Of a DNA stretch of 64,000 nucleotides, positions 16,789 to 25,619 are shown one piece after another. The DNA is taken from the NCBI GenBank assembly GCA_965230065.1, contig OZ245942.1:3410001-3474000 (forward strand), given 5' to 3'. The position numbers were made by a program, and so were the translations under genes. The notes beneath the pieces are model-generated. The model had not been told where the DNA came from. It saw only the letters and a list, made by a program, of their open reading frames with translations, and did not search any database. Numbering within the stretch: the stretch's first letter is position 1; every line of letters starts with the position of its first letter. This stretch comes from G965230065 sp965230065 (lineage in GTDB: Bacteria; Bacteroidota; Bacteroidia; Cytophagales; Cyclobacteriaceae).

Positions 16789-16905
16789 AAGCTCAAAGCA
16801 CTAATTCCTAAAAACTAAACAAATCAGAAACCCAAAATTTAAATATCAAAAGCTTTGGGTTGTTATGGTTATTTGAAATTGGAAGCTTTGAGCCTTTAGA
16901 ATTAT
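16789..16905. repeat. AT-rich intergenic repeat family A (copy 1)
   Basis: The stretch AGCACTAATTCCTAAA, then AAACCCAAAATTTAAATATC and AAAAGCTTT is closely matched by copy 2 at 18210 (AGCACTAATTCCGAAA, AAAACCCAAATTTCAAATGA, AAAAGTTTT). The second half (GAAATTGGAAGCTTTGAGCC) is the mirror of the first, so each copy folds back on itself. Confidence 0.55.
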
Positions 16906-16911
16906 TTAGGC

Positions 16912-16942
16912 CGGGTGGCATCGGCCATCCGACGCCGGGCAA
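16912..16942. repeat. GC-rich hairpin after the sialidase-like gene
   Basis: CGGGTGG and CCATCCG pair (one G-T) around CATCGG, inside flanking GGCC and GCCGGGC. It sits directly before the stop codon end of the sialidase-like gene (minus strand) and could be its terminator stem, although no T-run follows. Confidence 0.4.
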
Positions 16943-16943
16943 T

Positions 16944-18068
16944 TTAGGGTTTTGTGCTTTGAGATTGAACATCATTCTTTGTCCCTAACCAAAACGCGAT
17001 TTTTTCCCGCTGCCAGGTGTAAGTTAAAGCTATGGTATCACCAAAGCTGATAATGGCTGGGTAGGAAAATTCATCCGCGCGGCGGTCCGCGTCATTGCCG
17101 CCAGTCTCTACGTCCAGTTTGTCAGGCCAGGTTTGTCCGTTATCGTAAGAAAGGGCGATGGTGAGGGGGGCACGGGCTCCCCAGTTTTCACCGTCCGGGT
17201 TGTAGGCAAGGGCGAGCGTGCCGTCTGGCAACTGGGTAAGGTCAATACCCGAATTGGGGTTGGGCAAATCGGTTTTGTAAATGGTTGACCAGGTTTTGCC
17301 ATAATCTTCTGAGTCGCTCCGGCAAATGACGCCTGCCGAGCTGCGTATAAGCATGTGCACATTCCCGGGAGATGATTCCCATAAGGTAGGCTGAATCACG
17401 CCTTCTCCGGTAATTTCATCCCGGTTCAGTTCAAAATATTCGGTGGCTTCCCAGGTTTTGCCTTCGTCTTCGCTCCGGTCTACAAAAACATTCCAAACCC
17501 TATTGGCTTCATTGGATGCCCCGGCCAGCCAGGTACCGTTGGATAATACGATGGGCTTATTGCGCACCGGCCCGCGTCCGCCTTTATCACCTTTTACCAA
17601 CTCTTCGGCTTCGCTCCAGGTTTCGCCTTCGTCGGTGGAGGTTTTCACCCAGGTTTCCCATTCATCTATGGTTTTTCCTACTTTGAAATAAAGAAATATT
17701 TTTCCTTCGGAAGAGCGGAACAGCACCGGGTTCCAGTGCGGGTCTTCCCTGATTTTGGCAATTTCCAGCGGGTCAGACCAATTCCCGGGTTTTCCTTTTA
17801 CAATCCAAATACCTACATCATCGTCTTTTTCGCGGGTGCCACCAAACCAGGATACCAAAAACTGTCCGCCGGGAAGGCTGGCAACGGTAGAAGCATGGCA
17901 TTGCGGAAAGGGACGGTCATCACCAAATACGAAGTCTTTTTTGGGTAGTTGGGTTTCCATGGCAGGGGTAGTTTTTTCTTCCTCGGTTTGCTTTTCTTTA
18001 GATGAATTACAGGCAAAAGCGATGGCGAATATCATTGTGAGCAATGAAACAGATGCGGTTTTCAACAT
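16944..18068 (-). CDS. Sialidase/BNR-repeat lipoprotein (exo-alpha-sialidase-like)
   Basis: The 374-residue protein has a lipoprotein signal (AIAFAC, Cys20) and a six-bladed sialidase propeller (PF13088 type). Asp-box-like turns are visible: STDEGETWSEAEE, SEDEGKTWEATEY, SEDYGKTWSTIY and SYDNGQTWPDKLD. The early FPQCHASTVASLPGGQFLVSWFGGTREKDDDVGIW is typical of the family's exo-acting branch, which in many cases acts on sugars other than sialic acid, such as rhamnose- or glucuronate-containing glycans. It would act at the cell surface or periplasm. It heads the minus-strand locus with the aldolase and sugar-activating genes. Confidence 0.85.
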   Translation of the reverse strand: MLKTASVSLLTMIFAIAFACNSSKEKQTEEEKTTPAMETQLPKKDFVFGDDRPFPQCHASTVASLPGGQFLVSWFGGTREKDDDVGIWIVKGKPGNWSDPLEIAKIREDPHWNPVLFRSSEGKIFLYFKVGKTIDEWETWVKTSTDEGETWSEAEELVKGDKGGRGPVRNKPIVLSNGTWLAGASNEANRVWNVFVDRSEDEGKTWEATEYFELNRDEITGEGVIQPTLWESSPGNVHMLIRSSAGVICRSDSEDYGKTWSTIYKTDLPNPNSGIDLTQLPDGTLALAYNPDGENWGARAPLTIALSYDNGQTWPDKLDVETGGNDADRRADEFSYPAIISFGDTIALTYTWQREKIAFWLGTKNDVQSQSTKP

Positions 18069-18209
18069 GGCGATGGTTAGTTGTTAAGAGCCTTTAGAAT
18101 ATTATCAGGCAAAATACTAAGAATTTGTAAGTAAAGGAATCAAAATTTGGGAAAGAAAACTGCGTGTATTGCGCATAATTACCTTCAATTTGCGCAAACA
18201 CTTTGTTTC

Positions 18210-18335
18210 AAACTCTAAGCACTAATTCCGAAACCCTAAATAATCTCAAAACCCAAATTTCAAATGACCAAAAGTTTTAGACTTTGAGTTTTTCTATTGT
18301 AGCTTGTTTTGAGTTTAGAAATTATAATTTAGGAA
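18210..18335. repeat. AT-rich intergenic repeat family A (copy 2)
   Basis: It runs from AACTCTAAGCACTAATTCCG to the TTTAGGAATTAATC before the permease stop. The left arm (CCCAAATTTCAAATGACC) and right arm (GTTTTGAGTTTAGAAATTA) are imperfect mirrors. It is similar to copies at 16789 and 19565. Confidence 0.55.
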
Positions 18336-19559
18336 TTAATCAAACCGTATGGCCCTGATCGGCTGGATGCGCAAAATAAGCGTGGTAGGAATATTCAGCA
18401 CCAAAGCAATAATGGCAAAAGTGAGAAGGTTGAGGCCAATAATGGTAAGAAAATCCCACTGAATAGGTACAAAATCCATGTAATAGTTTTCAGGATCGAG
18501 GGGGATGATTTGGAAATAATATTGCAATAAGCCAAAGCCAATGCCGATGATATTGCCCAGCAGCATGCCTTTCAGCACCAGTATGAAACCATTGTACGAA
18601 AATATCTTACGAATGAGCCTGTTGGATGCCCCCAGGGCTTTCAATACACCAATCATTTGGGTACGCTCCATTATTAAAATCAACAGTATGCTTACCATGT
18701 TGAAACAGGCCACAAACAGGATGAGTACCAAAAAGATGACTACATTGTTTTTTAAAAGCCCCAGCCATTCAAACATTTGTATGTATTTGTCACTTACTTT
18801 CTCTACATACAAAGTGTAATCTACCTCATCGTTCAGGGTTTCGGCAGCTTCGTCAATGCGGTTAAAGCCTTTCAGGTAAACTTCAACCCCGCCGGCCAGG
18901 GAATCGCCCCATTGGTTGAGGCGTTGGATCATGCCCAGGTCGCCAATGATGATTTTTTCGTCAAATTCTTCCAGGCCCGTGTCATAAATACCGGTAATGT
19001 GCAGTTTCCGGGTGCGGACGGGATCCTGGATAAAATCCATAATCACATCATCGCCCACACCCAGCACCAGCGTGTTGGCAATTTTACGGCTGATGACCAC
19101 ATTGGTAGAATAACCCGATGCCGTGGAATCAGAAAAGTTGATAAAATTACCTTCTACCATGTTATCAGCAAAATGCAACGTATCAAAATTCCGGTCAACC
19201 CCTTTCAGCAAAGCGCCAAAAATTTCGTCATCAGTGCGTAGCAATCCGGCCTTATGGCTGAAGGCATGGGCATTTTCCACAAAATCATACGCTTGTAAAG
19301 TAGTCAGTAGCGATTGGATGCTAATCGGGTCTTCCTGATAAGAATTATTGAGGGAATACTTTGTGATTTGAATATGCGCCCCAAAACTGAAAATTTTATC
19401 CTGTATCGTTTGCCTGAACCCGCCCAAAATCAGAAAGGAAACGATCATAATGCCCAACCCCAAGCCCACGCTGGCAATAGCGATTTTGTTGATAGTAGCT
19501 GAAAATGATTTACTTTCAGCACTGCTGATTCTTTTGGATATGAAATAAGGCAGGTTCAA
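18336..19559 (-). CDS. LolC/LolE-type ABC transporter permease (FtsX family)
   Basis: The 407-residue protein has the MacB/FtsX layout: first helix near residues 22-48 (INKIAIASVGLGLGIMIVSFLILGGF), a large periplasmic domain (about 50-270: HIQITKYSLNNSYQEDPISI, VVISRKIANTLVLGVGDDVIM), then three C-terminal helices (NNVVIFLVLILFVACFNMVSILLILIMERTQMIGVLKALGA is the second, with the conserved E-R-T-Q-MIG-LKALGA loop). Such permeases move lipoproteins from the inner membrane. The start codon appears to be TTG at 19559 (no ATG in a suitable place), giving NLPYFISKRI, the family's normal opening. The ATPase gene is not adjacent. Confidence 0.85.
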   Translation of the reverse strand: MNLPYFISKRISSAESKSFSATINKIAIASVGLGLGIMIVSFLILGGFRQTIQDKIFSFGAHIQITKYSLNNSYQEDPISIQSLLTTLQAYDFVENAHAFSHKAGLLRTDDEIFGALLKGVDRNFDTLHFADNMVEGNFINFSDSTASGYSTNVVISRKIANTLVLGVGDDVIMDFIQDPVRTRKLHITGIYDTGLEEFDEKIIIGDLGMIQRLNQWGDSLAGGVEVYLKGFNRIDEAAETLNDEVDYTLYVEKVSDKYIQMFEWLGLLKNNVVIFLVLILFVACFNMVSILLILIMERTQMIGVLKALGASNRLIRKIFSYNGFILVLKGMLLGNIIGIGFGLLQYYFQIIPLDPENYYMDFVPIQWDFLTIIGLNLLTFAIIALVLNIPTTLILRIQPIRAIRFD

Positions 19560-19564
19560 ACTGA

Positions 19565-19722
19565 AAAATTCTAATTTCTAAATCAGAAATCCTAATCGGA
19601 TCGCCGAAGCGACAATCCCCAAGCCTAAAATCCAAATTTCAAAACAAACCAGGCGTTTTGAATTTAATATTTTGTTAATTTGGATTTGTTTAGGATTTAG
19701 AGATTTAAATTTAGGATTTAAA
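19565..19722. repeat. AT-rich intergenic repeat family A (copy 3)
   Basis: The left arm contains AAATCAGAAATCCTAATC and CCTAAAATCCAAATTTCAAA; the right arm contains TTTGAATTTAATATTTTG and GGATTTGTTTAGGATTTAG. The arms pair imperfectly over about 60 bases, with a GC-rich GATCGCCGAAGCGAC near the left arm. It lies between divergent genes. Confidence 0.6.
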
Positions 19723-19748
19723 AAGTTAAACGCAAGAATAACAACTTT

Positions 19749-20987
19749 ATGCGCATTGTCCTACTAAATTTGCTGATTACCTGTTCTGCCTTTGCCTGTC
19801 AGCCAAAACAGGAAGCACAGGAAGAGCCTGTGAATGAACCTGCCCCGGCTGAAATTATGGTGGGTGCAGCACAAACCGATGCTTACCTGCCTATTTTGAA
19901 AGATAAGCAAATAGCTTTGGTAGTCAACCACACTTCCCGTATTGGGGAGACGCACCTGGTAGATTCCCTGCTCGCAACGGGCGTACAAATCAAGCATATT
20001 TTTGCCCCCGAGCACGGCTTCCGGGGTGAAGCCGGGGCCGGAGAAACCATTCAGAATTCTACAGATACCCAAACAGGGCTGCCCATCATCTCTTTGTACG
20101 GGGATAACAAAAAGCCCAAACCCGACCAACTGGAAGGTGTTGATTTGGTTATCTTTGACATTCAGGACGTGGGTGCACGGTTTTACACCTACATCAGCAC
20201 CATGCATTATGTGATGGAAGCCTGTGCCGAGGAAGACGTGCAACTGATGATTTTGGACCGCCCCAACCCCAATGGGTTTTATGTAGACGGGCCTGTTTTA
20301 AATACAAAATTCCAGTCTTTCGTAGGCATGCACCCCATTCCCACGGTACACGGCCTTACCGTTGGTGAGCTGGCGCAGATGATTAACGGTGAAAAATGGC
20401 TGAAAAACGGCGCGCAATGTGATGTGCAGGTGATTCCGGTAAAAAATTATACCCATAAAGATAAGTACAGCCTGCCCGTGAGGCCTTCGCCCAATTTACC
20501 TACCGACGTTGCGATAAATTTGTATCCTTCCCTTTGCTTTTTTGAGCCGACCCTGGTAAGCCTGGGCCGGGGTACAACCTTTCCCTTTCAGGTGATGGGC
20601 CATCCTGAAGTGTCAATCGCGCGAAAAGTGCTGGAAAAATATCCTGAAACAGATACGATAAAGTTCACCCCCGTGAGCATGCCCAATGCCGCACCCCACC
20701 CCAAGCATGAAAACGAAATGTGTTATGGGCTGGACTTGCGGAGGTCTCCCGAACTCGGTCAAATTAGGCTGGATTATTTGCTCACTTTTTACAAAGAAGC
20801 AGAGGAAGCGGATGATAAATTCTTCACCAGCGAAAGCTTTTTCAACAAGCTGGCAGGTAATGACGAACTGTTGGCACAAATCAAAGCTGGAAAAACCGAA
20901 GCGGAAATCAAGCAAAGCTGGCAGGCGGGTTTGGATGCATACAAACTGATGCGGAAAAAGTATTTGTTGTATGAGGATTTTGAGTGA
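19749..20987 (+). CDS. NamZ-like exo-beta-N-acetylmuramidase (DUF1343, GH171)
   Basis: The 412-residue lipoprotein (lipobox AFAC, Cys17) shows the DUF1343 signatures: ALVVNHTSRIG, IFAPEHGFRGEAGAGE, GLPIISLYG, DLVIFDIQDVGARFYTYISTM, LDRPNPNG, HGLTVGELA and PTDVAINLYPSLCFFE. NamZ of Bacillus subtilis, the characterised GH171 enzyme, releases MurNAc from the non-reducing end of peptidoglycan fragments. Here it would act on murein fragments in the periplasm. The downstream gene starts 25 bases later on the same strand but encodes an unrelated secreted protein. Confidence 0.88.
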   Translation: MRIVLLNLLITCSAFACQPKQEAQEEPVNEPAPAEIMVGAAQTDAYLPILKDKQIALVVNHTSRIGETHLVDSLLATGVQIKHIFAPEHGFRGEAGAGETIQNSTDTQTGLPIISLYGDNKKPKPDQLEGVDLVIFDIQDVGARFYTYISTMHYVMEACAEEDVQLMILDRPNPNGFYVDGPVLNTKFQSFVGMHPIPTVHGLTVGELAQMINGEKWLKNGAQCDVQVIPVKNYTHKDKYSLPVRPSPNLPTDVAINLYPSLCFFEPTLVSLGRGTTFPFQVMGHPEVSIARKVLEKYPETDTIKFTPVSMPNAAPHPKHENEMCYGLDLRRSPELGQIRLDYLLTFYKEAEEADDKFFTSESFFNKLAGNDELLAQIKAGKTEAEIKQSWQAGLDAYKLMRKKYLLYEDFE

Positions 20988-21012
20988 AAATTGACCCAAA
21001 CACCTTGTAGTT

Positions 21013-21768
21013 ATGGTGAAAACACTTTTTGCTATACCATTTACACTGGTAGCCTTTTTTGCCAACGCCCAAGAGATGGAGGCAGACTCCATATTAATCC
21101 GTCACCTCGAAGTAGTAGGAGGAAAGAGTAACTGGCAAATGATTAAGTCTTTCTACGTATCGAGTTCCTTTTTTTCCAACCCTGATTACTTGCAATCTGA
21201 TAACCCTGCCATACAAGACCTTTTGACCGCAAAACTGAAAAACACTTATTATCAGCACCCCGATAATTACCGGATTGAAATTTATGAAAATGGTGAATTG
21301 ACAGGTACTTTTTTAATGAATGCTGAAGGAGCAAAAGGGTATAATCATAAGGGAAGATATGAGGAAAGCTATTCTGATAAAATGTGTAGACTGATGATGG
21401 ATATAAATCAACTTTATACCTTAGGCCCAACACCTCTTATTATGTCTGCATCAGAGGCAGGTAGCATTGAATACGACGGTTTGGTCCAGATTTATGGAAA
21501 AAACTGCCATAAGTTGATGTTTACTGCAAATGGGCTTACAGGAAAATTTATCGTGTACCTCGATGCTGAAACCTACTTGATACACGCCAGCTCAAATGTA
21601 AATGAGCCTGAAAAATATAAACTATACTCTGATTATCGTTCTGTGGGAAAAGTTAAGGTACCCCACAATTTTTCTTCTTATAAAAGGGGAGAGAAGTATG
21701 AAGAGTTTAAAATATTGAATATTGAAATTAACAATAACATGGATGAATATCTGTTCAGTAATTGGTGA
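21013..21768 (+). CDS. Secreted protein with LolA-like features
   Basis: A 251-residue product with signal peptide (residues 1-19, ending FANAQ). The opening ADSILIRHLEVVGGKSNWQMIKSF is the common start of Bacteroidota secreted proteins in the outer-membrane lipoprotein-sorting-like group, in which a helix HLEAxGG is followed by an open beta-sheet (YRIEIYENGELTGTFLMN, GLTGKFIVYLDAETYLI). It closes with KVPHNFSSYKRGEKYEEFKI. Function is unknown. The next gene starts 24 bases after it, so the two are probably cotranscribed. Confidence 0.65.
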   Translation: MVKTLFAIPFTLVAFFANAQEMEADSILIRHLEVVGGKSNWQMIKSFYVSSSFFSNPDYLQSDNPAIQDLLTAKLKNTYYQHPDNYRIEIYENGELTGTFLMNAEGAKGYNHKGRYEESYSDKMCRLMMDINQLYTLGPTPLIMSASEAGSIEYDGLVQIYGKNCHKLMFTANGLTGKFIVYLDAETYLIHASSNVNEPEKYKLYSDYRSVGKVKVPHNFSSYKRGEKYEEFKILNIEINNNMDEYLFSNW

Positions 21769-21791
21769 TTGTTCATTAAATTGCTAATTAT

Positions 21792-22466
21792 ATGCATACC
21801 TTCCAAGTTGTATTGTTTACATGCCTCTCTCTATTTTCAGCTCATGCCCAGCGACAAACACCTAACTATTTCGAGGGAAAAATTGTATACGAAATGTTTG
21901 GCACAGAAAAGAGTGGCAGACTTACTCCCTCTAAAGAGGTGGGCAGACAAGAATATTATTTTAAAGACGTTCTGGTCAAGTTTGAAATTATAGAGGGAAG
22001 GTATATGCAATTGGGCGAAATAGTCGTCAATACCCAGGATACCACCCGTTTTAATGTCAATCACTATAAAAAAATGGTTACGCCATTAGGGCCAGAACCT
22101 CATGATGCATCGTATTTTCCCAAAGAAATAACCTTTGTTCATGCAGAAGATACAATTTTGGGTTATCCCTGCAAAAAATATAAAGTGCTTCAAAAAGACT
22201 TTTACTCCGGAAGGGATTTGATAAGTTATTTGTGGGTGGCTGAAAGCCTAGAGGTGATGAATTTGCCACTTTTGGGCGAAATTTTTGGCTACCGGAATAC
22301 GCTTTTCAAAGACGGGTCGCTGGGTGGCATTGCCCTGAAATATGAATCACTCAACCCTGATGGGTCAGTAAATTTAGTGGTAAAAGCTACTGAAGTATTC
22401 CCGATGAAATTGGAGCAATCTCACTTCGCGATACCTACTGCGTATTTTCGGGTACGAGTAAAATGA
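21792..22466 (+). CDS. Secreted DUF4412-like protein
   Basis: The 224-residue protein has a signal peptide (residues 1-19, ending SAHAQ). FEGKIVYEMFG is the usual first strand of GLPGLI/DUF4412-type proteins, and TILGYPCKKYKVLQ followed by SYLWVAESLEVMNLPLLG fits the second half, with the conserved GYPCKKY turn. These proteins are exported and of unknown function. It lies 24 bases after the preceding secreted-protein gene and is convergent with the next gene. Confidence 0.6.
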   Translation: MHTFQVVLFTCLSLFSAHAQRQTPNYFEGKIVYEMFGTEKSGRLTPSKEVGRQEYYFKDVLVKFEIIEGRYMQLGEIVVNTQDTTRFNVNHYKKMVTPLGPEPHDASYFPKEITFVHAEDTILGYPCKKYKVLQKDFYSGRDLISYLWVAESLEVMNLPLLGEIFGYRNTLFKDGSLGGIALKYESLNPDGSVNLVVKATEVFPMKLEQSHFAIPTAYFRVRVK

Positions 22467-22472
22467 TAACCT

Positions 22473-23018
22473 TTAAAATGCCACTCCCAAACCAAGATAA
22501 ATCATTTCTGGATACCCAATGCCAAAACGAAATAAAAAGTGGCCACCCGGCTGCTGAAACCTGAAGCCTATTGCCCCTGAGGGCGCAAAAGAAACATAGT
22601 CAGATTTCTCTACCGATGTTGGGATACGCCCATTTTGTGGATCGTAAATGTAAGACGCATCATCATACCCTACCCGGTCATAGCGGCGTACCATGCCGAG
22701 GTTTATTTCAATATGTCCTGCGCCTGCTCCGCTCAACATGCTCATACCCAGCCTTTGGAAATTGCCTCCTTCTCCCCAGGTGCCCCATCCACCCCAGCTT
22801 GCTTTTGCCCAAATACTATTGAGAATACCCTTACGAATATCAAAAAGCATTCTTTCATAACTAACATCATATGCAAAATATGGGGCGGGTAAATAGCCGA
22901 TTAACGCATGGACGGCATTCTTTCGCAAACCTGCCTGTGTACTGTCTGACGCAGCATGCTGACTATAAGAGGATTGGCAACTGATAATAAAAGCAGTAAT
23001 GATCAATATCTTTTCCAT
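22473..23018 (-). CDS. Secreted beta-strand-rich (outer-membrane-like) protein
   Basis: The 181-residue protein has a signal peptide (ending SSYSQ, about residue 20) and many Gly- and aromatic-rich alternating strands: VHALIGYLPAPYFAYDVSYE, WGGWGTWGEGGNFQRLG, GHIEINLGMVRRYDRVG and HFLFRFGIGYPEMIYLGLGVAF. The last strand ends in Phe as in outer-membrane beta-barrels. I do not recognise a family. It is convergent with the previous gene, with six bases between the stop codons. Confidence 0.6.
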   Translation of the reverse strand: MEKILIITAFIISCQSSYSQHAASDSTQAGLRKNAVHALIGYLPAPYFAYDVSYERMLFDIRKGILNSIWAKASWGGWGTWGEGGNFQRLGMSMLSGAGAGHIEINLGMVRRYDRVGYDDASYIYDPQNGRIPTSVEKSDYVSFAPSGAIGFRFQQPGGHFLFRFGIGYPEMIYLGLGVAF

Positions 23019-23336
23019 AAGTTCTGTTTTGGCTCACACAAATGCTGTTAATGCGCTCATATTTTGGTGTATACCAAAATGGTAAAGTAACCAGTTGGCT
23101 TTCATTTTCTGCGTCCAGCATGCCGTCTCAGGTTCACCTAAGTTCCCCACTAACTTCATGCTGGATGAGGTTGGGAAAATTATCAGTAAAGACCTGAGGT
23201 CGGTTGAATTGGAAAAGTTTTTAGTGGAAAACATGAGATAATCATAGGCAATATTCTTTTTACATGCTGTGGAAAAATGCTTTTTTAGGCTATCTTTAAG
23301 CCTTTACTAAACTATTCACCTTATAACTTTTTAACC
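23019..23336. other. Intergenic region with a perfect short palindrome
   Basis: ATTTTGGT / ACCAAAAT at 23061-23080 forms an eight-base inverted repeat around GTAT and could be an operator for the divergent promoters here. A plus-strand stretch 23101-23235 reads as protein-like (FMLDEVGKIISKDLRSVELE) without a start; it may be a gene remnant but is too short to call. Confidence 0.3.
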
Positions 23337-23789
23337 ATGAAAAAACTACTCATTACTGCTGTCGTTATGATGGCTTCTCTCAGTACGTATGCCCAGGCCG
23401 ATACTTATGCCGAACTGGTAAGATCAGCTTTACAAACCGAAAAGAAAGCTGCCGTTGCTGATGTAATGGAATTATCCCCACAGGAAGAACAGGCTTTCTG
23501 GCCCGTATACAATGAATTTCAGGAGAAGTTGTACAAAGAAAACACCAAGAAACTCAACCTTATCAAAGATTTTGCTGAAAATTATGATAACATGTCCGCC
23601 GAAAAAGCAACCGCTTTGTTAAAACAAAACTTCGGCGACCGGACATCCCTCTTAAAACTGCAAAAGCAGTATATGAAAAAGTTTATGAAAGTGCTGCCTC
23701 CGCAGAAGGTAATCCGGTATTTTCAGACAGAAAATAAAATCGCTGCATTGGTAGATTACGAGCTTGCCGAATCCATTCCTTTGTTATAA
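23337..23789 (+). CDS. Small secreted helical protein (Spy/LTXXQ-like)
   Basis: A 150-residue product with signal peptide (ending TYAQA, about residue 20) and an all-helical, charged body: MELSPQEEQAFWPVYNEFQEKLYK, then LIKDFAENYDNMSAEKATALLKQ and SLLKLQKQYMKKFMKVLPPQKVIRYFQTENKI. The helix spacing and the LPPQKxxRYFQ-ENK motif are shared with small periplasmic proteins of the Spy/CpxP type in Bacteroidota, some annotated as LTXXQ proteins. Role unknown; chaperone-like function is inference. Confidence 0.7.
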   Translation: MKKLLITAVVMMASLSTYAQADTYAELVRSALQTEKKAAVADVMELSPQEEQAFWPVYNEFQEKLYKENTKKLNLIKDFAENYDNMSAEKATALLKQNFGDRTSLLKLQKQYMKKFMKVLPPQKVIRYFQTENKIAALVDYELAESIPLL

Positions 23790-23863
23790 AAGGAGCAAAA
23801 AAATGCTGATTGCTCAACGTCAAATATTGGGCAATCAGCACCTTACCCATAAACCTGCCTGCC

Positions 23864-24964
23864 ATGTTTTCAACGCCTCACAATTTCAAAAATGCAGTAG
23901 CCTTTGCTGCCTTGCTTGTTCTATTTGCTCAACACTTGCATGCCCAGCATGATTTTGATTCCCTGTACAAAGCCTCCAAAGTTTTTAAGGAACATATTAA
24001 AGCTACCCAGGACACGCTGGACATTTTTAATCACAACAGCGTATTAGCAATCACCCTGGAAACCGACTTCAGGTATCTGGGCAGAAATAAACAAAAAAGA
24101 GAATATCAGGATGCTGTGCTTACTTATCAGTACAACGATACGGTGGTGGTAACCCGGGAAATAGAAGTGAAAGCCCGGGGCAACTTTCGTATGGAAAACT
24201 GTAGCAACCCCCCACTCAAGCTGAACTTTCCCAAAAAGAAGGCAAAACTCAAACAGTTACAGGAGTTCGATAAGATGAAAATGGTAGTAAATTGTAAGGG
24301 TTATAAAACCTACGAACAATATGTGCTGGCCGAATATCTGGTATACAAAACATATAATATCCTGACGCCTAACAGCTTTCGCGTGCGGCTGATAAAGGTG
24401 ACCTATATAGATAGCAGTGGAAAAAGAAAATCCAGTTCGGGTTATGCTTTTTTGATCGAAGACATAGATCAACTTGCCCAACGCATGGGAGGTGTAGAAA
24501 TGGACAGAACCAAACTGTCGCCCAATATGATGAAACCCGAAGCGGTGGTACTCAACGATGTGTTCCAGTATATGATTGGCAATACCGACTGGTCAATACC
24601 TGCTTTACACAATATGAAGCTGGTTAAGCTGAACGATTTTTCAGAACCGAATCCTTACCCCATTCCTTACGATTTTGACTACTCGGGCATCATCAATACC
24701 TCTTATGCCATACCGCACGAATCGTTGCCGATTGAAAGTGTAAGAGAGCGGCTATTCAGGGGCATGTGCCATTCTGAGGAAGAGTATGCACAAGCCTTTC
24801 AGGTATTTACGGAAAAAAAGGATGCCATCTACCAGGTTTATGAGGAATTTGACCTTTTGGATGAAAAGTTTAAAAAGGGCATGCTGGATTACCTGGACGA
24901 TTTTTATGAAATCATCAACAATACATCCCGTGTAAAAAGGGAAATTCTGGACCATTGTCGTTGA
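23864..24964 (+). CDS. Secreted protein with a CotH-kinase-like pattern
   Basis: The 366-residue protein (start ATG 23864, giving a signal peptide that ends HLHAQ) is a widespread but uncharacterised Bacteroidota type. It has REIEVKARGNFRMENCSNPPLKLNF, FDKMKMVVNCKGYKTYEQYVLAEYLVYK, SFRVRLIKVTYIDSSGK, GYAFLIEDIDQLAQRMGG, then NTDWSIPALHNMKLV and PIPYDFDYSGIINTSYA. The order RGNFR..PLK.NF, EYL..Y, YAFLIED and N.DW...HN.KL..PYDFD resembles spore coat CotH-type kinases, in which the late Asp residues bind metal. This would make it a secreted kinase-like protein, but the assignment is by pattern only. Confidence 0.55.
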   Translation: MFSTPHNFKNAVAFAALLVLFAQHLHAQHDFDSLYKASKVFKEHIKATQDTLDIFNHNSVLAITLETDFRYLGRNKQKREYQDAVLTYQYNDTVVVTREIEVKARGNFRMENCSNPPLKLNFPKKKAKLKQLQEFDKMKMVVNCKGYKTYEQYVLAEYLVYKTYNILTPNSFRVRLIKVTYIDSSGKRKSSSGYAFLIEDIDQLAQRMGGVEMDRTKLSPNMMKPEAVVLNDVFQYMIGNTDWSIPALHNMKLVKLNDFSEPNPYPIPYDFDYSGIINTSYAIPHESLPIESVRERLFRGMCHSEEEYAQAFQVFTEKKDAIYQVYEEFDLLDEKFKKGMLDYLDDFYEIINNTSRVKREILDHCR

Positions 24965-25106
24965 GGTTTTGCCCTTTTCTTTTGAGATTTTCTTTATTGC
25001 TTACTACGCCTGCACAGAGATAGGTTTGATACATATTTTTCCTTAAACCCGTGTGAGTACAGTAAAAAATAAATCATGCATTCTCTTTTCGGCCAGGTTG
25101 GATACA

Positions 25107-25423
25107 CTAAAGAATATTAAAATTATGGATATAATAAGCACTATCACCGCTTATCATGGAAATACTACTGATTAACAATAAAATGCCTTCACCAATTTTA
25201 AATACAGAAAGATCTACGCTAAAGAAATTCAGCATAGGTTTTCCTATCAATAAAAAAACGAGCAGTATAACTGTGGCGGTGATGGTTACAAGGACTGCTA
25301 CATTTTTCTGCGTTGTCTGATCTCCATCCCTCGTCATTTCTTTCCATAATGGAAGACAGGTAATCGGATTAATAAGCACAAGTAAAGCCAGAATAAAGTT
25401 CAGGTAAAGTTGTCAATTCATGA
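25107..25423 (-). pseudogene. MarC-family membrane protein remnant
   Basis: On the minus strand ATG AAT is followed by an in-frame TGA, then QLYLNFILALLVLINPITCLPL, KEMTRDGDQTTQKN, ILLVFLLIGKPMLNFFSVDL and FKIGEGILLLISSISMISGD before a stop at 25107. This is the N-terminal third to half of a MarC/UPF0056 protein (NPI motif, G-LLL helix). Both an early nonsense codon and the missing C-terminal three helices make it non-functional. The surrounding DNA is AT-rich. Confidence 0.7.
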
Positions 25424-25619
25424 AGTGAAATTTTATTGAAGCTGCAAAAACACAAAAAAACCGAAATTTTGTAGACTGGAGTTATTCATGAATTATTGTA
25501 ATGTATCCTGTTTCAAAACTCTCATAAATACTTATGCTTTTGTAAGTATTTTTTGTAAGGGTTTTGTGTATATTGTGAGAAAGATTGGAGTTTCAACAAC
25601 TTTTTTAAGGACGAAACTT

